NCBI GenBank assembly: GCA_963837655.1
Contig: CAWIOK010000006.1
Location: 310,001 to 374,000 of the forward strand
Direction: 5' to 3'
DNA from: CAVVSD01 sp963837655
GTDB lineage: Bacteria > Actinomycetota > Thermoleophilia > Solirubrobacterales > Solirubrobacteraceae
Length of the DNA stretch: 64,000 nt
A model generated the notes under the pieces. It saw only the letters and a list, made by a program, of their open reading frames with translations. It did not search any database and was not told the DNA's origin. The position numbers were made by a program, and so were the translations under genes. Below, in pieces: positions 49,729 through 58,177 of the stretch. How positions within the stretch are numbered: the stretch's first letter is position 1; the number at the start of each line of letters is the position of its first letter.

Positions 49729-51049
49729 CGAGGCTGCGCCCCAGGTCGACGACGTTCCCCGCGCCCAGCACCAGGCACAGGTCGCCGTCGCGCAGGAGCT
49801 CGGCGAGCACGGGCCGGGCATCGTCGAACCCGGGCAGCCAGAGGACCCTGCGCCCGTCGGCGCGGTCGGCGGCCGCCTCGGCGATCGCAAGGCCGCTGAC
49901 GCCGGGGAAGTCCGCGGCCGCCTCCCGCGCGGGGTAGATCCCGAGGACGCAGACGACGTCGGCGGCCGCGAGCGCGGCGCCGAACTCGCGGGCGAGCTGC
50001 TGGGTGCGCGAGTACAGGTGCGGCTGGAAGACCGCGATCAGCCGGCGCGGGCGCAGCGTGCGCGCGGCGGCCAGCGTCGCCGCCACCTCGGTCGGATGGT
50101 GGGCGTAGTCGTCGACGACGGTTGCGCCGGCGGCGGTCGCGCCGAGCACCTCGAAGCGACGCCCGGCGCCGCGGAAGTCCTCGAGGGTGCCGGCGAGCAC
50201 CTCGCGTGGCAGGCCCGTCATGACCAGCGCGGTGAGCGCGGCGGCGGCGTTGAGGACGTTGTGGGCGCCGGGGACCGCGAGCCGGACCCGCTGCTCGGCC
50301 CACGTGAACTCCGAGCCGCCGGGGCCCAGCACGACGTCATCGGCCCGGAAGAACGCGGCCTCGCCGATCCCCGAGCGGTCCAGGAACGCCTCGGCGTCGG
50401 GGCCGTCCCAGACGATGACGCGACCCGACCGGGCCAGGAACTCGCCGAACGCCGCCTCCACCTCCGCTCGCGAGCCGTACGTCGCGTGATGGTCGAGCTC
50501 GATGTTGGTCACGACGGACAGCTGGGGTGAGAGGCGCAGGAACGAGCGGTCGGACTCGTCCGCCTCGACGACGAGCCACTCCCCCGCCCCCCATGCCGCG
50601 TTGCGCCCGGTCGTGCGCAGCTCGCCCCCGATGAGGTACGCGGGGTCCTCGCCCATGCGCAGCAGGGCGTGGGCGGCCATGGAGCTCGTGGTGGTCTTGC
50701 CGTGGGTCCCGGCGATCGCGAGCGTGCGCTTCTCCGCGCTCACCTCGGCCAGCAGCTCACTGCGATGCAGCTCCCGCAGCCCGCGCGCGGCCGCGGCGGT
50801 GCGCTCGGGGTTGTCGGCGGCGATCGCGGTGGAGACGACGACCTCGACGTCGTCGCCGGCCGGGATGTTCTGAGCCGCGTGCCCGATCACCGGGACGATG
50901 CCCTCCTCGCGCAGCGACTCGAGGTAGGCGGAGTCGGCGCGGTCGGAGCCCGTGACCTGCGCCCCGAGGGCGTGGGCGACGAGCGCGAGCCCGCTCATCC
51001 CGGCACCGCCGATTGCGATGAAGTGCAGCCGGCGCCCCTGCCAGGTCAT
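49706..51049 (-). CDS. murC: UDP-N-acetylmuramate-L-alanine ligase
   Basis: MurC adds the first amino acid, L-alanine, to UDP-MurNAc. The 447 residues show the N-terminal Rossmann loop HFIAIGGAGMSGLA, the ATP loop GTHGKTTTSSM, and NIELDHHATYGS. The late DDYAHHPTEVAATL motif is typical of MurC. ATG 51049 overlaps the murG stop as ATGA. No murB or ddl follows it, unlike in many dcw clusters. Confidence 0.96.
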   Translation of the reverse strand: MTWQGRRLHFIAIGGAGMSGLALVAHALGAQVTGSDRADSAYLESLREEGIVPVIGHAAQNIPAGDDVEVVVSTAIAADNPERTAAAARGLRELHRSELLAEVSAEKRTLAIAGTHGKTTTSSMAAHALLRMGEDPAYLIGGELRTTGRNAAWGAGEWLVVEADESDRSFLRLSPQLSVVTNIELDHHATYGSRAEVEAAFGEFLARSGRVIVWDGPDAEAFLDRSGIGEAAFFRADDVVLGPGGSEFTWAEQRVRLAVPGAHNVLNAAAALTALVMTGLPREVLAGTLEDFRGAGRRFEVLGATAAGATVVDDYAHHPTEVAATLAAARTLRPRRLIAVFQPHLYSRTQQLAREFGAALAAADVVCVLGIYPAREAAADFPGVSGLAIAEAAADRADGRRVLWLPGFDDARPVLAELLRDGDLCLVLGAGNVVDLGRSLVTDAAPA

Positions 51050-52098
51050 CGCGTCGCCTCCAGGACGGCGGCGGCGACATCGGCCGCGGCGTTCGGACGC
51101 GCGAGCAGCGCGGACGCCTGGCCCATCGCGGCGAGCCGCGCGGGGTCGGCGAGCAGCGCGTCGACCTCGGTGCGCAGCCGCTGTGGCGTCAGCTCGTCGT
51201 CGGGGACGATCACGGCGGCCCCGGCGTCCGCCATCCAGCGGGCGTTGGAGGCCTGGTGGTCGCCGGTCGCGTGCGGGTACGGAACGAGGATCGCGGGGCG
51301 TCCGTGCGCGGCGACCTCGAAGATCGATCCGCCCGAGCGTGCGACGCACAGATCGCAGGCCAGCAGCGCCTCGCCGAAGTGCTCGATGTAGGGGCGCAGG
51401 TCGTAGCCGTGGGCCGGGACGCGTGGGAGCAGCGAGGCCATGTCGCGCTCCCCGGCGGCGTGCAGCACGCGGTACGGCGCGTCCAGGAACGCCTCGATCG
51501 ACGCCTCGTTGATCGAGCGTGCGCCGAGGGAGCCCCCGAACACGAGCACGCACGCGTCATCCGGGGCGAGGTTGAAGCGGTCGCGGGCCGCGACGCGGTC
51601 GGTCGCCGGGGGCGGCACCGGCCGACCCGTCACGGCGTAGCGGTCCCCGGTCCTGCCCTCGGTCGGGAAGGCCAGGCAGACGCGCCTGGCGAACGGAGCC
51701 AGCGTGCGGTTGGTGATCCCCAGGTGGCTGTCGGCCTCGCTGAGCACGAGCGGGACGCGTCCCGCGATCGCCGCCAGGCCCACCGGCCCGGCGACGTACC
51801 CGCCCGCGCCCAGGACGGCGGCGGGCCGCAGGTCACGCAGGATGCGGCGTGCCTCCCGCAACGCGCCGACCGCCAGCAGCCCGGCCTTCGCCGCCTCGAC
51901 CGGGTTCGTCCGGCTGAGCCCGCGGACCCGGATCGGACGCAGCGGGTAGCCCGCGGCCGGGACGAGCTGCGCCTCCGCGCGCTCGCCGCCCACGAACGTG
52001 ACCTCGCAGCCCTCAGCCCGCAGCGCGTCGGCGACCGCCAACGCGGGCACCACGTGTCCCGCTGTTCCCCCCGCGGCGATGACGATCGGCGTCCTCAT
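51046..52098 (-). CDS. murG: Undecaprenyl-PP-MurNAc-pentapeptide GlcNAc transferase
   Basis: MurG makes lipid II from lipid I on the inner face of the membrane. The 350 residues contain the glycine-rich loop AAGGTAGHVVPALAVADAL and GAGGYVAGP. FGGSLGARSIN is followed by the donor-binding RSGGSIFEVAAHGRPAILVPYP. Its first 86 bases lie inside the annotated end of ftsW, a long same-strand overlap. Confidence 0.96.
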   Translation of the reverse strand: MRTPIVIAAGGTAGHVVPALAVADALRAEGCEVTFVGGERAEAQLVPAAGYPLRPIRVRGLSRTNPVEAAKAGLLAVGALREARRILRDLRPAAVLGAGGYVAGPVGLAAIAGRVPLVLSEADSHLGITNRTLAPFARRVCLAFPTEGRTGDRYAVTGRPVPPPATDRVAARDRFNLAPDDACVLVFGGSLGARSINEASIEAFLDAPYRVLHAAGERDMASLLPRVPAHGYDLRPYIEHFGEALLACDLCVARSGGSIFEVAAHGRPAILVPYPHATGDHQASNARWMADAGAAVIVPDDELTPQRLRTEVDALLADPARLAAMGQASALLARPNAAADVAAAVLEATR

Positions 52099-53251
52099 CC
52101 CGTGATCCTGACGGGACGGCGCGCAGATGCGTGTGCCGCCCGCTCGCGATGTTCAGCAGCAGGCCCATGCCGGCGAGCAGGACGGTGATGCTCGTCGATC
52201 CCGCGGAGACGAACGGCAGCGGCACACCCGTGAGCGGCGCGAGCCCCAGGACCGTGAACGTGTTCAGCAGCGCCTGGGAGAGGATGAGCGACGTGATGCC
52301 CGCCGCCACCAGCTGGGCGTAGGGCGTCTTGGCGGCCTTCGCGGCGCGCAGCCCTCCGTAGGCGATCATCCCGTAGAGGAACATCAGGACCGTCACCCCG
52401 ACGACGCCCAGCTCCTCGCCGATGACCGCGAGGATGAAGTCCGTGTGGGCCTCGGGGAGGTAGAAGATCTTCTGCACCGACTGCCCCGGGCCGAGGCCGA
52501 ACAGGCCGCCCGAGCCCAGGGCGATCTGCCCCTGGACCGCCTGGAAGCCGGCGTCCGACGCGTGCGCCCACGGGTCCAGGAACGAGGTCAGCCGTGCGCG
52601 CCGGTACGGCTCCACCAGCGCGAACAGGAAGATCAGCCCCGCGACGCCGCCCGCCAGCGTGCCCAGGTGGCGCATCGGCATGCCCGCCGCGACGAGCATC
52701 GCCGACATCGTGAAGCCGATGACCAGTGCGGTCCCCAGGTCCGGCTGGGAGGCGATGAGCAGCGCCGCGGCGCCGGCGACCAGCAGCAACGGGCTGATCA
52801 CCCCCTTGAGCGTCTGCAGCCGCTTCGGCTTGCCGGCCAGCAGGCCCGCCGCGTACAGGACGAGCGAGAGCTTCATGACCTCGCTGGGCTGGAACTGCAG
52901 CGGGCCCGCCCCGATCCAGCGGCGCGCGCCGTTGACCTCCACGCCCAGCCCCGGGAGCTTCACCGCGATCAGCAGCCCGAAGGAGATGGCGAGCATGATC
53001 GGGGCGAAGCGCTCCGCGAGCTCCAGGCCCCGCCGCGCCATCACCTGCATGAGGACGAGTCCGACCGCGCCGTACATGAGGTACTTCACGAGGTAGGTCG
53101 ACCCGTCGCCGGTGCCCTCCAGCAGCGTCCGGGCGGACGACGCGCTGTAGACCATCACGGCGCCGCCGGCCATGAGGCACAGGGTCGCCGTGAGCAGGAT
53201 CTGGTGCTCGAGCGGATATGCGCGGGCAGGGCGTCGCCAGGGCCTCTTCAC
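52013..53251 (-). CDS. ftsW: Lipid II glycosyltransferase FtsW (SEDS)
   Basis: FtsW is the septal SEDS peptidoglycan polymerase that works with FtsI. The 412 residues contain about ten membrane segments. SEDS landmarks include F-Q-P-S-E-V-MKL, IASQPDLGTALV, AHTDFILAVIGEELG and LPFVSAGSTS. The last 35 or so residues, after the final span, are an Arg/Gly-rich cytosolic tail encoded in the region that also encodes the murG N-terminus in another frame. The start is a GTG overlapping the murD stop as GTGA. Confidence 0.94.
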   Translation of the reverse strand: MKRPWRRPARAYPLEHQILLTATLCLMAGGAVMVYSASSARTLLEGTGDGSTYLVKYLMYGAVGLVLMQVMARRGLELAERFAPIMLAISFGLLIAVKLPGLGVEVNGARRWIGAGPLQFQPSEVMKLSLVLYAAGLLAGKPKRLQTLKGVISPLLLVAGAAALLIASQPDLGTALVIGFTMSAMLVAAGMPMRHLGTLAGGVAGLIFLFALVEPYRRARLTSFLDPWAHASDAGFQAVQGQIALGSGGLFGLGPGQSVQKIFYLPEAHTDFILAVIGEELGVVGVTVLMFLYGMIAYGGLRAAKAAKTPYAQLVAAGITSLILSQALLNTFTVLGLAPLTGVPLPFVSAGSTSITVLLAGMGLLLNIASGRHTHLRAVPSGSRDEDADRHRRGGNSGTRGARVGGRRRAAG

Positions 53252-54492
53252 GCTCCGGAGCTTCGACGCGCACGGACCAGCTCCTTGAAGGCGCGGCCTC
53301 GCTCCTCGTAGTCGGCGAACTGGTCGAAGGACGCGCAGGCGGGCGACAGCAGCACGACGTCGCCCGCGTCCGCATGTGCCGCGGCGCGCTCCAGCGCGGT
53401 CGCCAGGTCGCCGCAGCGCTCCCCGCCGACGGCCTCGCCGATGCGCTCGGCGTCCTCGCCGATGAGGTAGATGCGAACCCGCTCCCGCCCGCCCGCCGCG
53501 CGCAGCGGCGTGAAGTCCTGGCCCTTGCCCTCACCGCCGAGGATGAGGTGCACGGGCGCGGTGAACGACGCGAGCGCCACGAGCGTCGAGGCGACGTTCG
53601 TGGCCTTGGAGTCGTTGACGTAGAGCACGTCGTCGATGCGCCCCACCTCCTCCAGCCGGTGCTCGACGCCGGCGAACGTCGCCAGCCCCGGGCGGGGGTC
53701 GACGCCGCGGGCCAGCGCGACCGCGGCCGCCGCGGCCGCGTTGGCGAGGTTGTGCGGCCCGCGCAGGCGCACGTCGATGCGCTCGCCCTCGTGGACGAGC
53801 GCACCGTCGCGGACCTCCAGCGGCTGCACGCGCCGCGCCGCGCCGGGAACGTCGATGGGCGCGAGCGCGATGTCGTCCGGTCCCTGATGCGCGAACGCCT
53901 GGAGCTTGGCGTCGCGGTAGGCCTCCAATGTGCCGTGGCGGTCGAGGTGGTCGGGCTCGAGGTTCAGCAGGATGGCCGCCTCGGGCGCGAACGCCAGCGT
54001 GTCCTCCAGCTGGAAGGAGGACGCCTCGCAGACGACCGTCGCGCCGTGCAGATCCGCGCTCGCCAAGGACGCGTAGGCCGTCCCGACGTTGCCGACGACC
54101 CGGACGGGCTCGCCGGCGGCACGATGGATCGCGCCGAGCAGCTCGACGGTCGTCGTCTTGCCGTTCGTCCCCGTCACCGCGATCGTCTCGGCGTCGACGA
54201 GCCGCCATGCGAGCTCGAGCTCGCCCATGACCGGGATGCCCCGCCGCCGCGCCTCCGCGATCACCGGCGCCTGCGCAGGGACGCCGGGAGACTTCACGAC
54301 CGCGGCGACCCGGTCGAGCTGCGCGAGGCCGTCCGTGGCGATCATCGCCGGGACGCCCTCTGGGACCTCCGGCGTGCCGCGGTCGACGACGAGCACGTCC
54401 TCGCCCCGCGCCAGCAGCGCGCGTGCGGCGGCCACGCCCGAGCGTGCCAGGCCGACGACGAGGTAGGGGCCGCCCGGGAGCGGCGGCCTCAC
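53248..54492 (-). CDS. murD: UDP-MurNAc-L-Ala:D-glutamate ligase
   Basis: MurD adds D-glutamate. The 414 residues have LVVGLARSGVAAARALL in the N-terminal domain, and the ATP-binding GTNGKTTTVELL. NLEPDHLDRHGT is followed by NDSKATNVASTL and SPACASFDQFADYEERG near the end, the latter diagnostic of MurD. GTG 54492 overlaps the mraY stop as GTGA; upstream sequence in the same frame is antisense-like and not part of the protein. Confidence 0.96.
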   Translation of the reverse strand: MRPPLPGGPYLVVGLARSGVAAARALLARGEDVLVVDRGTPEVPEGVPAMIATDGLAQLDRVAAVVKSPGVPAQAPVIAEARRRGIPVMGELELAWRLVDAETIAVTGTNGKTTTVELLGAIHRAAGEPVRVVGNVGTAYASLASADLHGATVVCEASSFQLEDTLAFAPEAAILLNLEPDHLDRHGTLEAYRDAKLQAFAHQGPDDIALAPIDVPGAARRVQPLEVRDGALVHEGERIDVRLRGPHNLANAAAAAAVALARGVDPRPGLATFAGVEHRLEEVGRIDDVLYVNDSKATNVASTLVALASFTAPVHLILGGEGKGQDFTPLRAAGGRERVRIYLIGEDAERIGEAVGGERCGDLATALERAAAHADAGDVVLLSPACASFDQFADYEERGRAFKELVRARRSSGA

Positions 54493-55469
54493 GTGATCGA
54501 CGCCTGGTAGATCGTGAAGCCGCTCGCTGCGCAGATCGCCGCCACGATCCAGAAGCGCAAGATGATCTTCGTCTCCGACCACGCCATCAGCTCGAAGTGG
54601 TGGTGGATCGGGGCCATGAGGAAGACCCGCTTGCGGAACGTCTGGAACGAGAACACCTGGATGAGCACGCTGAGCGCCTCGATCACGAAGATCGCCCCGA
54701 GCAGGAGCAGCAGGATCTCCGTCTTCGTCATGACCGCCAACCCGGCGATGGCGCCGCCCAACCCCAGCGAGCCGGTGTCCCCCATGAACACCGTCGCCGG
54801 GAAGGCGTTGAACCACAGGAACCCGACGCATGCGCCCACGAGGCACCCCGACAGCACCGCGAGGTCATGGAAGCCCGCCGTGATGAACGTGATGCCGATG
54901 TACGCGAGCAGCACGATCGCCGCACACCCCGCGGCCAGGCCGTCCAGGCCGTCGGTGAGGTTCACCGCGTTCGTCGTGCCGGCGACCACGAGGTAGATGA
55001 CGACGAGATACGGCAGGCCGCCCAGTGCGGACAGGTCGATCTGGTAGTCGACGATGCGCAGGCGCAGCGTCTCGTCCAGCCCGGCCCGCTGCGTCGCCAC
55101 CCACCACAGCCCGATGGAGACGAGGATCGTCACACCGAGCTTCACGCGCCCGCGCAGCCCCAGCGAGCGCCGGTGTACGAGCTTGAGGTAGTCGTCGGCG
55201 AACCCGAGCAGCGCGCACAGCACCGCCGCGCCGTAGACCCCGACCGCCCGCCAGTCGTAGTCCGACAGGATCAGGAACGGGATCGAGATCGCCACGAAGA
55301 TGACGATCCCGCCCGCCGTAGGCGTGCCCGCCTTCGCGTGGTGGCCCTCGGGCCCGTCCTCGCGGATGACCTGGCCGAACTCGCGCTCGCGGACCGCCGC
55401 GATGAACTTCGGCGACAGGAAGATGCAGATGAGCAGCGCGGCGCTGCCTGCGATGAGGACCTCGCCCAT
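54489..55469 (-). CDS. mraY: Phospho-MurNAc-pentapeptide translocase
   Basis: MraY transfers phospho-MurNAc-pentapeptide to undecaprenyl phosphate, forming lipid I. The 326 residues carry about ten membrane segments and the cytosolic-loop motifs GHHAKAGTPTAGG, FADDYLK, NAVNLTDGLDGLA and FMGDTGSL. The HHH motif APIHHHFEL near residue 290 is also present. Start ATG 55469 is one base past the murF stop. Confidence 0.96.
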   Translation of the reverse strand: MGEVLIAGSAALLICIFLSPKFIAAVREREFGQVIREDGPEGHHAKAGTPTAGGIVIFVAISIPFLILSDYDWRAVGVYGAAVLCALLGFADDYLKLVHRRSLGLRGRVKLGVTILVSIGLWWVATQRAGLDETLRLRIVDYQIDLSALGGLPYLVVIYLVVAGTTNAVNLTDGLDGLAAGCAAIVLLAYIGITFITAGFHDLAVLSGCLVGACVGFLWFNAFPATVFMGDTGSLGLGGAIAGLAVMTKTEILLLLLGAIFVIEALSVLIQVFSFQTFRKRVFLMAPIHHHFELMAWSETKIILRFWIVAAICAASGFTIYQASIT

Positions 55470-55470
55470 G

Positions 55471-56748
55471 TCAGCGGGTCGCCTGCAGCGCCTCGGTGAC
55501 GACCTCGAGCCCGACGCCGCGCGACGCCTTGACGAGGACGGTGTCTCCAGGCGCAACGAGGCCGGTGACCACGCCGGCCGCGGCGGCAGCGTCGGCGACG
55601 GCGTGCGTCTCACCCCCGAACGGACCGGCCATGTGCGCGGCGCGTGGGCCGACGGTCACGAGGACGTCGACGCCGCGGTCGCGGGCGTGCTGCCCGATCT
55701 CCTCGTGGAAGCGGCCCTCTTCGGGCCCGAGCTCGAGCATGTCGCCGAGCACCGCGACGCGGCGCCCGCCCGCGGTCGCGGCGAGCTCATCGAGTGCGGC
55801 TCGCATCGACATCGGGTTGGCGTTGTAGCAGTCATCCAAGACGACCACCGGTCCGGGGAGCTCGATCCGCTGGCCCCGCCGGGCGCTCAGGACGACCTCG
55901 ATCGGGCCCTGCGGCTCGACGCCCACCGCCTGCGCCGCGGCCAGCGCGGCCATGCCGTTCAGCGCCATGTGGGCCGCAGTGAAGGGCAGCCTGACGTCGC
56001 CGAGATCGTCGACGTCGCCGCCTGGGCCGAACGTCACGGTGCTGACGTCAATGCGCAGGTGCGGGGCCAGCAGCGCCTCGCCCGCAGGTACGACGGCCGT
56101 GCCGCCGGGGCGAAGGCCCGCGATGACGCCCGCCTTCTCCGCGGCGATCGCCTCCAGCGTGCCGAGCTGCTCGAGGTGCACCGGCCCGACGTTCGTGATG
56201 AGCCCGACGTCAGGCTCGGCGATGGCGACGAGCTCGGCGATCTGGCCGGCGCCGCGCATCGCCATCTCCAGCACGAGGACCTCCGTGCCCTCCGGCGCCC
56301 CGAGGATCGTCAGGGGCAGGCCGATCTCCGTGTTGAGGTTCTGGGCGGTCGCGGTCACGCGGCGACGGGTCGCGACCATCGCGGCGAGCAGGTCCTTCGT
56401 GGAGGTCTTGCCGGTCGAGCCGGTGACGCCGATGACCTGGGCGCCGAGCTCGCGGCGCCAGGCGACGGCGAGCGCCTGCAGTGCCGCCAGCGGATCGTCG
56501 GCCTCCAGGACGCGGCCGCCCCCGTCGACGTGCCCTGGCGCCACCAGCACGCCCCAGGCGCCTGCCTGCAGCGCCGCGGCGGCGAAGACCCCTCCGTCCA
56601 CGCGCTCGCCCCGCAGGCCGACGAAGAGGTCGCCGGGCTGCACGTCGCGCGAGTCGATCGTGACCCGGAGGGGACCGCCGCCCCCGTCCGCACCGGTCAA
56701 CCGCGCACCGGCGGCATGGGCGACGCGGCTAGGCGACCAGTCGCGCAC
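55471..56748 (-). CDS. murF: UDP-MurNAc-tripeptide D-alanyl-D-alanine ligase
   Basis: MurF adds D-Ala-D-Ala. The 425 residues start at GTG 56748, which lies 20 bases inside the end of murE. VTIDSRDVQPGDLFVGLRGE is the N-terminal Mur motif, followed by GVTGSTGKTSTKDLLA (ATP loop), NLNTEIGLPLT and DDCYNANPMSMRAAL. The last two are typical of MurF. ddl is not in the window, so the dipeptide must come from elsewhere. Confidence 0.95.
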   Translation of the reverse strand: MRDWSPSRVAHAAGARLTGADGGGGPLRVTIDSRDVQPGDLFVGLRGERVDGGVFAAAALQAGAWGVLVAPGHVDGGGRVLEADDPLAALQALAVAWRRELGAQVIGVTGSTGKTSTKDLLAAMVATRRRVTATAQNLNTEIGLPLTILGAPEGTEVLVLEMAMRGAGQIAELVAIAEPDVGLITNVGPVHLEQLGTLEAIAAEKAGVIAGLRPGGTAVVPAGEALLAPHLRIDVSTVTFGPGGDVDDLGDVRLPFTAAHMALNGMAALAAAQAVGVEPQGPIEVVLSARRGQRIELPGPVVVLDDCYNANPMSMRAALDELAATAGGRRVAVLGDMLELGPEEGRFHEEIGQHARDRGVDVLVTVGPRAAHMAGPFGGETHAVADAAAAAGVVTGLVAPGDTVLVKASRGVGLEVVTEALQATR

Positions 56749-58153
56749 GCAGTGCCTCCCTGGCGACCGCGACGTCGTCGAACGGGATCTTCCGGCCGCC
56801 CGCGAGCTCCTGGCCCTGCTCGTGGCCCTTGCCGGCGACGAGCACCACGTCGCCCTCCCGCGCGAGCGACACCGCCAGGTCGATCGCGGCGCGGCGGTCG
56901 GGTTGGACGCGCACGTCGTCGCGCCCGAGGCCCGCAACGATCTCGGCGATGATCGCGTCCGGGTCCTCCGAGCGAGGGTTGTCGGAGGTGATCACGACCT
57001 CGTCGGCCAGGCGCCCGGCGATCTCGCCCATGATCGGGCGCTTGCCGCGGTCGCGGTCGCCCCCAGCGCCGAAGGCCACGATGACCCGCCCGCGGGTGAG
57101 GTCGCGCGCGGCACGCAGGACCGACTCCAGCGCGCCCGGCTTGTGGGCGTAGTCGACCAGCACGGCGAACGGCTGGCCCTCCTCGACGGGCTCCAGGCGC
57201 CCGGGGACCGGGGCTGCGTCGCGCAGCGACGTCGCGATGTCGCCGTCGCCGACGCCGAGCGCCCGCGCCACCGCGATGGCGGCCAGGGCGTTGGCGACGT
57301 TGAAGCGCCCGCGCAGCGGGGAGTGCAGCGCCAGCCGTGACCCGTCGGGCCCGGCGACGGCGAAGTCCGTCCCGTCCAGTCCCGGGCGCACGTCGACGGC
57401 GCGCAGGTCCGCGTCGCCCTCGACCGAGACGGTCACGACGTCCATCTCGCGCGCCAGCCGCACACCCCAGGGATCGTCGACGTTGACGATGCCGACCCGC
57501 GGAGCGGCCTCGAACAGGCGGCGCTTGGCGAGGAAGTAGGCCTCCATGGTCGGGTGGAAGTCGAGGTGGTCCTGGCTGAGGTTGGTGAACACCGCGACCG
57601 ACCAGTGGATCGCGTCGGCGCGATGCAGCTCGAGGGCATGGCTGGAGACCTCCATGGCGCAGGCGACGTCGCCGCCGTCGGCCATCTCGGCGAACGCGGC
57701 CTGCAGATCGACGGCCTCGGGCGTCGTGCGGGCCAGCGTCCCCTCGCGGCCGGCGACGACGCTCTTGACCGTGCCGAGCAGCGAGGTCTGCCGCCCGGCG
57801 CCCTCCAGCAGCTCGCGGACCAGGAACGCGGTCGTCGTCTTGCCGCTCGTGCCGGTGATGCCGACGACGTCCAGCCGCGCGCTCGGATCGTCGTGCAGGA
57901 GCGCGGCCGCGGGCGCCATCGCGGCGCGCACGTCGTCGACGATCACCTCCGGCACCCCGAGGCCGAGCGCGTGATCGACGACGAGCGCGACGGCGCCGTT
58001 GGCGATCGCCTCCGGGGCGAAGTCGTGCCCGTCACGAGTGAAGCCCCGGACGCAGAAGAACAGCGCGCCCGGCTGCACGCTGCGCCCGTCGTACGCGAGG
58101 CTCGTGACCTCGGGGTCGCCCTGGGCGTGCGGGAAGAGCTCGCGCAGCCGCAT
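56729..58153 (-). CDS. murE: UDP-MurNAc-tripeptide synthetase, meso-DAP adding
   Basis: MurE adds the third residue of the stem peptide. The 474 residues contain AYDGRSVQPGALFFCVRG, ATP loop GTSGKTTTAFLV, NLSQDHLDFHPTMEAY and VDYAHKPGALE. The substrate-selecting motif SDNPRSEDP is also present; DNPR is the signature of meso-diaminopimelate-specific enzymes, so the peptidoglycan is predicted to be DAP type. It starts 24 bases after ftsI ends. Confidence 0.96.
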   Translation of the reverse strand: MRLRELFPHAQGDPEVTSLAYDGRSVQPGALFFCVRGFTRDGHDFAPEAIANGAVALVVDHALGLGVPEVIVDDVRAAMAPAAALLHDDPSARLDVVGITGTSGKTTTAFLVRELLEGAGRQTSLLGTVKSVVAGREGTLARTTPEAVDLQAAFAEMADGGDVACAMEVSSHALELHRADAIHWSVAVFTNLSQDHLDFHPTMEAYFLAKRRLFEAAPRVGIVNVDDPWGVRLAREMDVVTVSVEGDADLRAVDVRPGLDGTDFAVAGPDGSRLALHSPLRGRFNVANALAAIAVARALGVGDGDIATSLRDAAPVPGRLEPVEEGQPFAVLVDYAHKPGALESVLRAARDLTRGRVIVAFGAGGDRDRGKRPIMGEIAGRLADEVVITSDNPRSEDPDAIIAEIVAGLGRDDVRVQPDRRAAIDLAVSLAREGDVVLVAGKGHEQGQELAGGRKIPFDDVAVAREALRARLVA

Positions 58154-58177
58154 CGATCCGGGAGGCTAGTGCGCCAC

